63,669 nt of DNA from Streptomyces atratus. GTDB lineage: Bacteria; Actinomycetota; Actinomycetes; Streptomycetales; Streptomycetaceae. The notes under the pieces are model-generated. The model saw only the letters and a program-made list of their open reading frames with translations, searched no databases and was not told the DNA's origin. This document shows positions 29,975 through 39,015 of the stretch, one piece after another. The first letter of the stretch is position 1. Each line of letters opens with the position of its first letter. The stretch is taken from positions 1-63,669 of the forward strand of contig NZ_BMRN01000041.1 in NCBI RefSeq assembly GCF_014648655.1, in the 5' to 3' direction. Both the position numbers and the translations under genes were made by a program.

Positions 29975-31393
29975 TCAGACCGCTGGGGTGTCGGGCCCGA
30001 TCCTGCTGCGTACCGCTGTCTGCACCTCGGCCTCCTCGGCCGGGTCCGCGGCGAGTCGGCGCAGTCGCTCGGCGACCCTGATGTCGCCGGTCTCGGCGTG
30101 GAGTGCGGCGACCTCGCGGGTGGTCTCCTCGCAGTCCCACAGGCATTCGACGGCGAATCCGGTGGCGAAGGACGGGTCGGTTGCGGCCAGTGCGCGAGCC
30201 GCTCGGCCGCGCAGGTGCGAGGAGGACGTCTCCCGGTAGACATGGCGCAGCACGGGGGCCGCACAGGCGATGCCCAGCCTGCCCGTGCCGTCGACGAGGG
30301 TCCACAGGCGTGGTGCGTCCGGGCCTTCGCCCCGTACGGCCTCGCGGAGTGCTCCGAGGACCAGCGAGGCGTCCTGGGCGCCTCCCCGGCAGGCGAGCAC
30401 ACCGGCCGCGGAGGCGCCGAGCGCGTCGGGCCGTCGGGCCCAGCTCCTGGCGCGCTCCACCGCCGCGTCGCCGCACATCCGCTCGAAGGCGGCCACGGCC
30501 GCGTCGGCGACGGTGCGCGAGGCGCCGACCGCGGCGATCTCGATCAGGTCGAGCACGGCAGGATCTCTGGCCTCGGCCAGATAGTGCAGGGCGGCGCAGC
30601 GTGCGCCTTCCGGGCCGCTGCGGGCGGCCTCGGTGATCGTGGACCGGTCCTCGGGTCCGGCGACGGCGGTGAGACAGCGAGCGGCCGGGACATGGAGGGC
30701 GCTGCCGCGTTCGAGTCCTTGCTGGGCCCAGTCGAGGACGGCCTGGACGCTCCAGCCGGGGCGGGGGCCGCCGGACCGCATCTGCCGCTGCCAGCGGTCG
30801 AAGGAGCCCTGTTCGGAGGCGGCCCTGACCCTGGCGCCGACCTCTTCGCGCGGGTCGTCCGCCCAGAGCCGCCAGGGGCGGGGTTCGAAGGCGTCCCGTA
30901 CGGCGGCGGCCAGCTCGGCGGCGCCCTCCTCGGTGGCCGGGAACCGGCCGAGCACGGGTACGGCGAGGGCGCGGAGCCCCGCGTCGTCGTCACGCAGGGC
31001 GAGCTCGTCGAGGGCCCACGCCCAGTTGGCTCCGGTCGCGGCGTACCGCCGCAGCAGGGCCAGCGCGTCGTCCCGTCCGTACGAGGCGAGGTGGCCGAGC
31101 ACGGCGAGGGCCAGCCCGGTGCGTGAGTCGTCGGTGTCGAGGTGGTCGTCGGGATCGCACAGATGGCGCTCGATCTCTTCGATACCGCCGTCGAGGTCGA
31201 GGTACAGGCGTGCGTAGTAGAGCGAGCGGTTCTCCACCTGCCAGTCGTGACGCGGATCGCTCAGGACGCAGTGGTTGAGAGCCGCCAGGGCCTCGGGGCG
31301 TGGTGCGGCGAGCGCGTGGAGCGTGCCGTCGCCACGGCCCCTCTGCAGCAGGCCGAGCAGGGTCCCGCTCGGCGCTATGAACGGATCAAACAT
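29975..31393 (-). CDS. HEAT-repeat (PBS-lyase type) protein
   Basis: This 472-aa helical-repeat protein has repeating Ala/Leu-rich helical pairs such as SRTVADAAVAAFERMCGD and HLRGRAARALAATDPSFATG, typical of HEAT/PBS-lyase repeats. The N-terminus MFDPFIAPSGTLLGLLQRGRGDGTLHA is family-like in actinomycetes. It is probably a protein-interaction scaffold; no enzyme motif is seen. It lies upstream of the broken glycosyltransferase and downstream of the ankyrin gene on the same strand, with gaps of 153 and 219 bases, so an operon is uncertain. Confidence 0.8.
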   Translation of the reverse strand: MFDPFIAPSGTLLGLLQRGRGDGTLHALAAPRPEALAALNHCVLSDPRHDWQVENRSLYYARLYLDLDGGIEEIERHLCDPDDHLDTDDSRTGLALAVLGHLASYGRDDALALLRRYAATGANWAWALDELALRDDDAGLRALAVPVLGRFPATEEGAAELAAAVRDAFEPRPWRLWADDPREEVGARVRAASEQGSFDRWQRQMRSGGPRPGWSVQAVLDWAQQGLERGSALHVPAARCLTAVAGPEDRSTITEAARSGPEGARCAALHYLAEARDPAVLDLIEIAAVGASRTVADAAVAAFERMCGDAAVERARSWARRPDALGASAAGVLACRGGAQDASLVLGALREAVRGEGPDAPRLWTLVDGTGRLGIACAAPVLRHVYRETSSSHLRGRAARALAATDPSFATGFAVECLWDCEETTREVAALHAETGDIRVAERLRRLAADPAEEAEVQTAVRSRIGPDTPAV

Positions 31394-31612
31394 GGAAAAA
31401 GCCTCACATCAAGCTGTCGACGCAACCGGGACTGTGCAGTTCCAAGTGCCGGGTGGGGCACTACGCCGCGCAGCAACATGATCGGCCGACCGCCGTCTTC
31501 TGCTTGGTGTAGACCATCTTCCTCTGCCTCTCGTCGGTGGCCCGAACCGGGCCCGCGACGTCATGATGACCCAGCCATTTCGCCACCGCGACCACATTTA
31601 CGGCGTACCCGG

Positions 31613-32005
31613 TCAGCGGGAGCCGAAGAGTTCCAGCAGGTCGGCCTTGCCGAACATGCGTGCAGTGTCCAGCGCGGAGGGGGTTCCGGCCGACGGGTCG
31701 GCCCCTGCGGCGAGCAGCGCCTCGATCACCGCGTCCTCGCCCTTGAAGACGGCTCCGGCCAGCGGTGTCTGTCCGCGGTCGTTGGCCCGGTCCGGGTCTG
31801 CGCCACGGCCGACGAGGGCGGTGACCGCGGCGGCGTGCCCGTGATAGGCGGCGAGCATCAGCAGCGAATCGCCCCGGTCGTTGGTGAGGTTCGCAGGAAC
31901 ACCCGCGTCGACATAGGCGGCGAGCGCTTCGGTCTCACCGCGGCGGGCCAGGTCGAAGACCTTCGTCGCCAGCTCGACCACCTCGGGATCGGGGGTTTCG
32001 CTCAT
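31613..32005 (-). CDS. ankyrin repeat protein
   Basis: This 130-aa protein consists of three to four ankyrin repeats. DRGDSLLMLAAYHGHAAAVT and DRGQTPLAGAVFKGEDAVIE show the G-TPL-A consensus, each followed by LL..GADP turns. It has no signal or membrane segment and is probably an adaptor. It sits between the HEAT-repeat gene and the smeA promoter region, on the opposite strand to smeA. Confidence 0.87.
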   Translation of the reverse strand: MSETPDPEVVELATKVFDLARRGETEALAAYVDAGVPANLTNDRGDSLLMLAAYHGHAAAVTALVGRGADPDRANDRGQTPLAGAVFKGEDAVIEALLAAGADPSAGTPSALDTARMFGKADLLELFGSR

Positions 32006-32319
32006 CGGACGGACCGCCTTCCATCAACCGGATTCACACAGTCGACCTGCTGGGGCGTACGGCGTCGGGGCCGTACGAGTGAATCGACAGGGTACTGCTC
32101 AACCGCGCACATGACCTGGCCCGCCCATGGCGAAAGATCACGTCCGGTGACGGCGGAACAGCGCATGACATCGATGTTTCCGTCCTGTCGGCACCCCCAC
32201 TTGGGCCAATCAAGTGAAAATACAGACTTTTCACCCGAATGCAGCTTTTATCGTATAGATACTTCCGGTGAACCTGGAAGGACTCATGGTGACTGTCCCC
32301 CCAACCAGGAGAACCTCTC
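32006..32319. other. divergent promoter region between ankyrin gene and smeA
   Basis: This 314-base non-coding stretch has an AT-rich core around 32215-32265 (with TATCGTATAGATAC), the likeliest promoter for smeA. An AGGAGAA ribosome site lies just before the smeA ATG. smeA-sffA is known to be switched on in sporulating aerial hyphae; I did not find an unambiguous WhiA-type GACAC box. Confidence 0.5.
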
Positions 32320-32514
32320 ATGATCCTGTCCATGTCAGGCGTAGTCATCCTCGGCATCATCGTCTTCCTGTTCTTCAGGAAAGACGGCCTCAAGGCATCG
32401 CACGCCGTCGTCACTGCCATGTTCGGCTTCTATCTGGCAGGCACCGCCATCGCACCGAGCATCACCGCGGGCGGCGCGAGTCTCGCCGGCCTCTTGGGCG
32501 GGATCAAATTCTGA
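32320..32514 (+). CDS. smeA: small sporulation membrane protein SmeA
   Basis: This 64-aa protein has two hydrophobic segments (SGVVILGIIVFLFF and AMFGFYLAGTAIAPSI) joined by RKDGLKASHAVV. SmeA of S. coelicolor is a small membrane protein made in sporulating aerial hyphae that brings the FtsK-like SffA to septa. The next gene is an SffA-type protein 37 bases on, exactly the known pairing. AGGAGAA precedes the ATG. Similar small proteins are found with conjugative Tra proteins on Streptomyces plasmids. Confidence 0.87.
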   Translation: MILSMSGVVILGIIVFLFFRKDGLKASHAVVTAMFGFYLAGTAIAPSITAGGASLAGLLGGIKF

Positions 32515-32551
32515 CCCCCCGCCACCACTCCCACCCCGTCAGGAGACCGAC

Positions 32552-34162
32552 GTGGCCCGGCGACCACTCCCCCGCATTCTGAGCAGCGGCAGCGCCTCGA
32601 TCACTCGCAGTCGCGAGTTCGCGCGCACGGCCGCGGACAACGCCACCGACGTCCTCCATCCGCTGATCACTATCACTCGTGGTCTGCGGCTGCTGGCCGG
32701 AGCCGGACGGCAGAAGTGGGCCGCGACGCCCAAGGACAAGCGTGGTCCCACGCTGTTCACCGTCGCGGCCTGCGTATTCGTGGTCGCGCTCATCCCGTAC
32801 GGGTCCGTGCTCGCCCTGGTCACGGTGATGGGCGCAGCCGCATGGAAGGGCCGGGAGCGGACTCCCGCGAAGACCGGCCCCGACGAGGCGGAGACCGGGC
32901 GGTTGCGGTCCCTGTACGAGGCGCTCGTGCCGTACTTCTCCGTGGCCGACGACCCCAGCCCGCTGTTCGCCCACGGCGGCGACTGGGACAAGGTCTTCAG
33001 CGGTTACGAGTTCGACGGCAACGGGCGCCCGACACGTCTGCAGGTGACGTATCCCGCCTACTTCACCGACAGCGAAGCGGCCTCCCGCATCCGGATCGAG
33101 CAGCTGCTGCACGCAAAATCGGGCCGTGGCCGCGAGTACCACTTCGCCTGGGACGAGGAGGGCAACCGGCTCGTCATGAGCGTGCTCGACGCCCTGCCCA
33201 CCTCGATCGGGGCCCAGCGCTTCGTCACCGCCCCCGGCGAGACCGTGCTGGGTTTCACCGACGGTGACGCGGTGCAGCGCACCGTTCCGGTGAACGACGG
33301 CGACGAGACCCGCGACGCGCCTCCGGTCGTCTGGCGGACCGGCGCCCGCTCCACCGAGCCGCATCTGCTGGTCGTCGGACAGCCCGGCAGCGGCACCACC
33401 ACGCTGATGCGCTCCATCGCCCTGCAGGCGCTCCAGCACGGCGACATCCTGATCATCGAAGGCAGCGGAACCGGCGAGTACGCCTGCCTGAACGGGCGCG
33501 ACGGCGTACTGGCCGTGGAGTGCGGCCTGGCGGGCGCGCTGGCGACCCTGGAGTGGGCGGCCCATGAGACGGAGCGACGGCTGATCGCGGCGAACCGGGC
33601 CCGGCAGTCCGGCCACCCCGCCCCCGACGACATCAAGCGCCCGCTCTGGATCCTGCTGGACCGGCCCAGCGTCCTCGGCCACCTGGCGGCAGCCGACGGC
33701 AAGCCCGACCCCCAGGAGCTGCTCCAGGTGCCGCTGCGGCACGGCAGGGCGGCGAACGTCACCGTGGTCGTGACCGATCAGTTCGACAGCCTGGACACCC
33801 TCGGTGAGACCGTACGGACCCACACCAGAGCCCGGGCCGTGCTCGGCGACTGTTCCCGCGACCAGGTCGAGTCGGTGCTCGGCACGGAGCCGCACACGAC
33901 GCCGACACCGGACGTCCCGCCCGGCCGGGGGTACGCGCGGCTCGGCACCGGTCCCGTACTGCGGCTCCAGGTCCCTGCCACACCCGATCCGTACGACGAG
34001 GCGACCAGCGAGGCGCAGCGGCAGGCGGTCCTCGGGCTGCTCCCCGGGCTGCAGTCGCCGGCCGAGGAGACCGCACCCGTCGCAGCGAGCGTGCCGGACC
34101 CGGCGATGCCGCGCACCGTGATCGCGGCCGTGGCCGTCGAGGGCATGGCGGTCGGCGACTGA
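32552..34162 (+). CDS. sffA: SpoIIIE/FtsK-family DNA translocase-like protein SffA
   Basis: This is a 536-aa protein. Two hydrophobic segments (FTVAACVFVVALIPYG and LALVTVMGAAAW) near residues 70-105 anchor it. The ATPase domain has Walker A VVGQPGSGTTTLMRS near residue 275 (Lys replaced by Thr, as GSGTTT) and a Walker-B-like RPLWILLDRPSVLG. The canonical Lys is therefore not present at its usual place, so ATPase activity may be atypical. It pairs with smeA upstream; in S. coelicolor the pair acts in chromosome segregation and septum placement. GTG start after AGGAGA. A strong terminator follows. Confidence 0.86.
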   Translation: MARRPLPRILSSGSASITRSREFARTAADNATDVLHPLITITRGLRLLAGAGRQKWAATPKDKRGPTLFTVAACVFVVALIPYGSVLALVTVMGAAAWKGRERTPAKTGPDEAETGRLRSLYEALVPYFSVADDPSPLFAHGGDWDKVFSGYEFDGNGRPTRLQVTYPAYFTDSEAASRIRIEQLLHAKSGRGREYHFAWDEEGNRLVMSVLDALPTSIGAQRFVTAPGETVLGFTDGDAVQRTVPVNDGDETRDAPPVVWRTGARSTEPHLLVVGQPGSGTTTLMRSIALQALQHGDILIIEGSGTGEYACLNGRDGVLAVECGLAGALATLEWAAHETERRLIAANRARQSGHPAPDDIKRPLWILLDRPSVLGHLAAADGKPDPQELLQVPLRHGRAANVTVVVTDQFDSLDTLGETVRTHTRARAVLGDCSRDQVESVLGTEPHTTPTPDVPPGRGYARLGTGPVLRLQVPATPDPYDEATSEAQRQAVLGLLPGLQSPAEETAPVAASVPDPAMPRTVIAAVAVEGMAVGD

Positions 34163-34173
34163 ACAAACGGCAC

Positions 34174-34225
34174 AGGGCTGCTCAGGGGTGACGGATCGGC
34201 TGATCCGTCACCCCTGAGCAGCCCT
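34174..34225. terminator. bidirectional intrinsic terminator after sffA
   Basis: A perfect 24-bp stem (34174-34197 with 34202-34225, core GCTGCTCAGGGGTGACGG) with loop GGCT lies between the convergent sffA and MocR genes. Confidence 0.85.
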
Positions 34226-34230
34226 GTCGA

Positions 34231-35730
34231 TCAGGCGACGAACGTCCGCGGCGCCTCCACTCCCGCGCCCGCCCCCGAACCCACCAGCTGCGCCGCCGCC
34301 GCGAGCCGTGCCGCCGCCTCGTCCGCGACCGGCCCGGAAACCGTGAACGGCAGCCGTACGTACCCCTCGAAGGCGCCGTCGACACCGAACCGGGGGCCGG
34401 AGGGAACGCGTACGCCGACCCGCTCCCCCGCCACAGCGAGCCGGGAGCCGGAGAGGCCGCCGGTACGCACCCAGAGGGTCAGACCACCGTGCGGAACCGA
34501 GAACTCCCAGTCCGGCAGCTCCCGGCGGAGCGCGGCGACGAGCGAGTCCCGGTTCTCGCGAGCCTGTTCGCGCCGGACCTGCACGGCCTGCTCCCAGCCG
34601 CCGGTACGCATCAGCCAGTTGACGGCGAGCTGCTCAAGAACGGGTGTCCCCATGTCGGCGTAGGCGCGGGCGGCCACCAGGCTGCGGATCACATCCGGGG
34701 CGGCGCGCACCCAGCCGATCCGCATGCCGGCCCAGAAGGCCTTGCTCGCCGATCCGACAGTGAGCACGGTGGAGCCCGCCGGGTCGAAGGCGCAGACCCG
34801 GCGCGGCATCTGCACATCGGCGTCGAGATACAGCTCGTTCATGGTCTCGTCGACGACCAGGACCGTACCGGCGGAGCGTGCGGCGTCCACCAGGTCACGT
34901 CGCCGGTCCTCGTCGGCCAGCGCACCGGTGGGGTTGTGGAAGTCGGCGACGACATAGGCGAGCCGCGGCGCCGCGTCCCGCAGCACCTGCCGCCACCGGT
35001 TCATGTCCCAGCCGCCGAGCCCCTCCTCCATCGCCACCGGCACCAGCCGGGCGCCCGCCTCCCGCATCAGCTGCAGGATGTTGGCGTAGCTCGGGGACTC
35101 CACCGCGATCCGTTCGCCGCGGCCCGCGAAGAGGTGGCAGATCGCGTCGATCGCGCCCATCGCCCCGGTGGTGACCATGATCTGTTCCGGCATGGTCGGG
35201 ATGCCGCGCTCGGTGTAGCGATCGGCGATCATCTGCCGCAGGGCGGGCAGACCGGCCGGGTAGTCGCCGTGGGTGTGGGCGTAGGGTGCCAGCTCCTCCA
35301 GGGCGCCCTGGACCGCCCGGGTCAGCCACGGTTCGGGAGCGGGCAGCGAGGCGCAGCCCAGGTCGATCATCGAACCGAGCGACTCCGGGGGAAGCGGCTC
35401 CAGACCGCGTGCGGGCAGCGGATTGCCCGCGGGCACGGCGGTCCAGCTGCCGGCACCCCGGCGGGACTCCAGGAACCCCTCGGTCCGCAGCGCCTCGTAC
35501 GCCGCGGCGACGGTGGTGCGGCTGACGGACAGGGCGAGCGCCAGTTCACGCTCGGCGGGGAGCCGGGCGGCCACCGGCACCCGGCCTTCGAGGACGAGCA
35601 GACGGACCCCGTCGGCCAGCGCGCGATAGGCGGGCGGCCTGCGGGCGCCCGGTCCGGCGGGCCGGGGCTGTTGGGCCCGGAGCTGCCTGGCGAGCTGTGC
35701 CGCACCGACTGCCGAAGTCCACTGCGCCAT
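34231..35730 (-). CDS. MocR-type regulator (GntR DNA-binding plus aminotransferase domain)
   Basis: This is a 499-aa protein. The N-terminal GntR winged helix has LPAERELALALSVSRTTVAA near residue 60. The fold-type I aminotransferase domain has FHNPTGALADEDRR, VVDETMNELYLD and the PLP Lys in VGSASKAFWAGMR. MocR regulators sense PLP or an amino compound and control a neighbour gene. Here the divergent neighbour is a YczE-type membrane protein, with an ATTGGCC-N9-GGCCAAT element between the two starts. That gene is the probable target. Confidence 0.9.
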   Translation of the reverse strand: MAQWTSAVGAAQLARQLRAQQPRPAGPGARRPPAYRALADGVRLLVLEGRVPVAARLPAERELALALSVSRTTVAAAYEALRTEGFLESRRGAGSWTAVPAGNPLPARGLEPLPPESLGSMIDLGCASLPAPEPWLTRAVQGALEELAPYAHTHGDYPAGLPALRQMIADRYTERGIPTMPEQIMVTTGAMGAIDAICHLFAGRGERIAVESPSYANILQLMREAGARLVPVAMEEGLGGWDMNRWRQVLRDAAPRLAYVVADFHNPTGALADEDRRRDLVDAARSAGTVLVVDETMNELYLDADVQMPRRVCAFDPAGSTVLTVGSASKAFWAGMRIGWVRAAPDVIRSLVAARAYADMGTPVLEQLAVNWLMRTGGWEQAVQVRREQARENRDSLVAALRRELPDWEFSVPHGGLTLWVRTGGLSGSRLAVAGERVGVRVPSGPRFGVDGAFEGYVRLPFTVSGPVADEAAARLAAAAQLVGSGAGAGVEAPRTFVA

Positions 35731-35753
35731 GAAAATCAGTCCACCTTCCTCGG

Positions 35754-35776
35754 ATTGGCCATAGTTGGCGGCCAAT
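35754..35776. promoter_or_regulatory. inverted repeat between MocR and yczE-like genes
   Basis: ATTGGCC (35754-35760) is mirrored by GGCCAAT (35770-35776), with an additional direct TTGGC within. The site lies about 25 bases above the MocR start codon and about 57 above the divergent gene. It suits an operator for MocR acting on both promoters. Assignment is by position and symmetry only. Confidence 0.5.
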
Positions 35777-35832
35777 CCCCTGCCACAGAGTGACATGCGG
35801 CAGTCCACTACCACCACTCCAGGGGGCACTTC

Positions 35833-36558
35833 TTGTCCATCACCCCTGTCCCTCGCGGGGCGCACCTCACCCGAAGGCTGATTCAGCTGTACGTCGGCCT
35901 CGCGCTGTACGGAGCGAGCTCTGCGCTCCTGGTCCGCGCCGGTCTCGGCCTCGAACCCTGGGGAGTGCTGCATCAGGGGCTCGCCGAGCGCACCGGGCTG
36001 TCCATCGGGGTCGTCTCGATCATCGTGGGCGCCGCCGTTCTGCTGCTGTGGATACCGATCAGGCAGCGTCCCGGTCTCGGCACCGTCTCCAATGTCTTCG
36101 CCATCGGCATCGCCATGGACGGCACGCTGGCGCTCGTGCCCGAGGTGCACGGCCTCGCCGCGCAGATCGCCGTGATGGTCGCCGGTGTCGTGGTCAACGG
36201 CGTCGCGACGGGGCTGTACATCGCGGCGCGGTTCGGCCCCGGACCGCGCGACGGGCTCATGACCGGTCTGCATCTGCGCACCGGCCGCTCCATCCGGCTC
36301 GTCCGCACACTGATCGAGGTGGCGGTCGTGGTGACCGGCTTCGTGCTCGGCGGCTCGCTCGGCGCGGGCACGGTGCTCTACGCCCTGGCCATCGGCCCGC
36401 TCGCCCAGTTCTTCCTGCGCTTCTTCGCAATCGGCGGGAAGCCGGCAGCAGCGACCGCCGCCGGATCCGATGACGAGGCGGCCGTCGCACCCGAGTCGGA
36501 CGGCGTCGACACCGCCGTCACCGCCCGGACACCGGAGCAGGCCATACTGCCGCAGTGA
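35833..36558 (+). CDS. YczE/YitT-family integral membrane protein
   Basis: This 241-aa membrane protein has about five hydrophobic segments, among them LSIGVVSIIVGAAVLLLWIP, AQIAVMVAGVVVNGVATGLY and LIEVAVVVTGFVLGGSLGAG. The family blocks GLGLEPWGVLHQGL and GPGPRDGLMTGL are clear. The last 40 residues are an acidic, disordered tail. The TTG start follows AGGGGG. The downstream GDPD gene overlaps by four bases. Actinobacterial homologues sit beside MocR-type regulators, as here. The transported or sensed compound is unknown. Confidence 0.83.
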   Translation: MSITPVPRGAHLTRRLIQLYVGLALYGASSALLVRAGLGLEPWGVLHQGLAERTGLSIGVVSIIVGAAVLLLWIPIRQRPGLGTVSNVFAIGIAMDGTLALVPEVHGLAAQIAVMVAGVVVNGVATGLYIAARFGPGPRDGLMTGLHLRTGRSIRLVRTLIEVAVVVTGFVLGGSLGAGTVLYALAIGPLAQFFLRFFAIGGKPAAATAAGSDDEAAVAPESDGVDTAVTARTPEQAILPQ

Positions 36559-37319
36559 CCTCCGTACGCCACCCCTATCTGGACCATCCCGCGACCATCC
36601 CGTTCGCCCATCGAGGCGGTGCCGCGGACGGGATCGAGAACACCACGGCCGCGTTCCGCCGGGCCGCCGATGCCGGGTACCGCTACTTCGAGACCGATGT
36701 GCACACCACGGCGGACGGCCGTCTGGTGGCCTTCCACGACGCCGCTCTGGACCGGGTGACGGACACCCGGGGCCGGATAGCCGAGCTGCCGTGGAGCGAG
36801 GTGCGGCAGGCCAGAGTGGCGGGCCGGGAGCCGCTGCCGCTGTTCGAGGAGCTGCTGGAGACGTTCCCCGAAGCCCGCTGGAACGTCGACATCAAGGCCG
36901 AGTCCGCCCTGGTCCCGCTGGTCGATCTGATCCGCCGGGCGGATGCCTGGGACCGGGTGTGCGTCGGCTCGTTCTCGGAGACCCGGGTCGCCAGGGCCCA
37001 CCGTCTTGCCGGGTCCCGGCTCGCCACCTCCTACGGCGTCCGCGGCGTGCTGGGCCTGCGGCTGCGCTCGTACGGAATTCCGGCGGCGCTGCGGGCCGGC
37101 GCGGTGTGCGCGCAGGTACCGGAGAGCCAGAACGGCGTCCGGGTGGTCGACCGGCGCTTCGTGCGCGAGGCACACGCACGCGGACTCCAGGTGCACGTCT
37201 GGACGGTGAACGAACCAGAGCGGATGGCAGCGCTCCTCGATCTCGGTGTGGATGGCATCATGACCGATCACATCGAGACGCTGCGTACGGTGCTGAGCGA
37301 GCGGGGGGCCTGGGCCTGA
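36555..37319 (+). CDS. glycerophosphodiester phosphodiesterase
   Basis: This 254-aa GDPD enzyme hydrolyses glycerophosphodiesters to glycerol-3-phosphate and an alcohol. The motif PFAHRGGAADGIENTTAAF has the catalytic His-Arg-Gly and Glu-Asn. YFETDVHTTADG and VAFHDAALDRVTD carry the remaining metal ligands and second His. NVDIKAES and VWTVNEPERM complete the barrel signature. There is no signal peptide, so it is cytoplasmic. The GTG start overlaps the YczE stop (GTGA), implying coupling. Confidence 0.92.
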   Translation: MTSVRHPYLDHPATIPFAHRGGAADGIENTTAAFRRAADAGYRYFETDVHTTADGRLVAFHDAALDRVTDTRGRIAELPWSEVRQARVAGREPLPLFEELLETFPEARWNVDIKAESALVPLVDLIRRADAWDRVCVGSFSETRVARAHRLAGSRLATSYGVRGVLGLRLRSYGIPAALRAGAVCAQVPESQNGVRVVDRRFVREAHARGLQVHVWTVNEPERMAALLDLGVDGIMTDHIETLRTVLSERGAWA

Positions 37320-37367
37320 CGCGCCGGTCGTGCGAGGTCTCCACGGGGAGAGACGAGGGGGTGCGGA

Positions 37368-38741
37368 TTGAGCGCCGAGACCGCGGACACCGCTGAGCCG
37401 ACTGGGCTCACGACAAATTCCGCCGACGCCGCGAGCCGCAGACGTGAACAACGCGGCTGGTATTTCTACGACTTCGCCTGCTCCGTCTACTCGACGAGCG
37501 TCCTGACGGTATTCCTCGGCCCCTATCTGACGTCGGTCGCCAAGGCGGCCGCCGACGCCGACGGTTTCGTGCACCCGCTCGGCATTCCGGTGCGCGCAGG
37601 ATCGCTGTTCGCCTACGCGGTCTCCGTGTCCGTCGTGGTCGCGGTGATCGTCATGCCGGTCGTGGGCGCCGCCGCGGACCGTACGGGGCGGAAGAAGCCG
37701 CTGCTGGCGGTCGCCGCCTATGTGGGGGCCACCGCGACCACCGGCATGTTCTTCCTGGACGGCCACCGCTATCTGCTGGGCGCGTTCCTGCTGATCGTGG
37801 CGAACGCCTCGATCTCGGTGTCGATGGTGCTCTACAACGCCTATCTGCCTCAGATCGCCGGACCGGACGAGCGGGACTCGGTCTCGTCGCGCGGCTGGGC
37901 GTTCGGATACGCCTCGGGTGCGTTGGTCCTCATCCTGAATCTGGTCCTGTACACGGGCCACGACTCCTTCGGCCTCTCCGAGTCCGACGCGGTGCGGATC
38001 TGTCTCGCATCGGCCGGCGTCTGGTGGGGCGCCTTCACCGTCGTACCACTGCGACGGCTGCGCGACCGACGGGTGACGCCGGGCGGCGAGGGGGCGGTCG
38101 GCTCGGGGTGGCGGCAGCTGATGGCCACCCTGCGCGACATGCGCCGCCATCCGCTGACACTCTCCTTCCTGTTGGCGTACCTCGTCTACAACGACGGCGT
38201 GCAGACGGTGATCTCCCAGGCCTCGGTATACGGCTCCGAGGAGCTGGGCCTCGACCAGACCACGCTGATCACGGCCGTACTGCTGGTGCAGGTGCTCGCG
38301 GTGGCCGGAGCGCTGGGGATGGGCCGGCTGGCGCGGGTGTACGGCGCGAAGCGCACGATCCTCGGCTCGCTCGTCGTCTGGACGCTGATTCTCGTCGCCG
38401 GCTATTTCCTGCCCGCCGACGCGCCGGTCTTCTTCTATCTGCTGGCCTCGGCGATCGGTCTGGTGCTCGGCGGCAGCCAGGCGCTGTCGCGCTCGCTGTT
38501 CTCCCATCTGGTGCCGCACGGCAAGGAGGCCGAATACTTCTCCGCGTACGAGATGAGCGACCGCGGACTGAGCTGGCTGGGGCCACTGGTGTTCGGAATC
38601 GCGTATCAGCTGACCGGGAGCTACCGGGATGCGATCATCTCGTTGGTGATCTTCTTCGTGGTCGGTTCCGTACTGCTCGCGAGGGTGCCGATCCGACAGG
38701 CCGTGGCGGCTGCGGGGAATCCCGTTCCGGAACGGATTTAG
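37368..38741 (+). CDS. MFS transporter, UMF1 family
   Basis: This is a 457-aa protein with about 12 membrane segments. RGWYFYDFACSVYSTSVLTV at the start is diagnostic of the UMF1 (Atg22-like) group. An MFS loop follows at VVGAAADRTGRKKPLLAVAA, and GSQALSRSLFSHLVPHGKEA marks the second half. Atg22-like proteins export amino acids in yeast; substrates in bacteria are unknown. The TTG start at 37368 follows GAGGGGG. It could be cotranscribed with the GDPD gene 48 bases upstream. Confidence 0.87.
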   Translation: MSAETADTAEPTGLTTNSADAASRRREQRGWYFYDFACSVYSTSVLTVFLGPYLTSVAKAAADADGFVHPLGIPVRAGSLFAYAVSVSVVVAVIVMPVVGAAADRTGRKKPLLAVAAYVGATATTGMFFLDGHRYLLGAFLLIVANASISVSMVLYNAYLPQIAGPDERDSVSSRGWAFGYASGALVLILNLVLYTGHDSFGLSESDAVRICLASAGVWWGAFTVVPLRRLRDRRVTPGGEGAVGSGWRQLMATLRDMRRHPLTLSFLLAYLVYNDGVQTVISQASVYGSEELGLDQTTLITAVLLVQVLAVAGALGMGRLARVYGAKRTILGSLVVWTLILVAGYFLPADAPVFFYLLASAIGLVLGGSQALSRSLFSHLVPHGKEAEYFSAYEMSDRGLSWLGPLVFGIAYQLTGSYRDAIISLVIFFVVGSVLLARVPIRQAVAAAGNPVPERI

Positions 38742-38927
38742 ACGTTGAAGTGAAAGGCCGGTAGTGTACGCCTTTGGCCTGCCCGGAGGACCGTTACTGC
38801 GAGTGGAAGAAGCCAAACCGCTGGGTGACAACTTCCGTCAGATGTGACAAACCGGGCATTGGCGGGTATCTGGACCCTGGGAAACCTGATAAAGCAGCGG
38901 CACGACGGGCGACGCATGACCGGCAAC

Positions 38928-38954
38928 GGGAATCTTTGCCGCCGACCGGACGTT
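38928..38954 (+). promoter_or_regulatory. SigR-type promoter of rbpA
   Basis: GGGAAT (38928-38933), an 18-base spacer and GTT (38952-38954) match the disulfide-stress SigR consensus. rbpA is a known SigR target in S. coelicolor, and the start codon is 62 bases downstream. A GGAGG ribosome site sits before the ATG. Confidence 0.78.
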
Positions 38955-39015
38955 GACCGGATGACGACGACAGCGACACCTGTCCTGTGGGCGACAAGCC
39001 CGGGAGGCACGATTC

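Noticed and set aside
38774..38956. 60-codon frame upstream of rbpA
   Set aside because: Overlaps the SigR promoter of rbpA and has no RBS.
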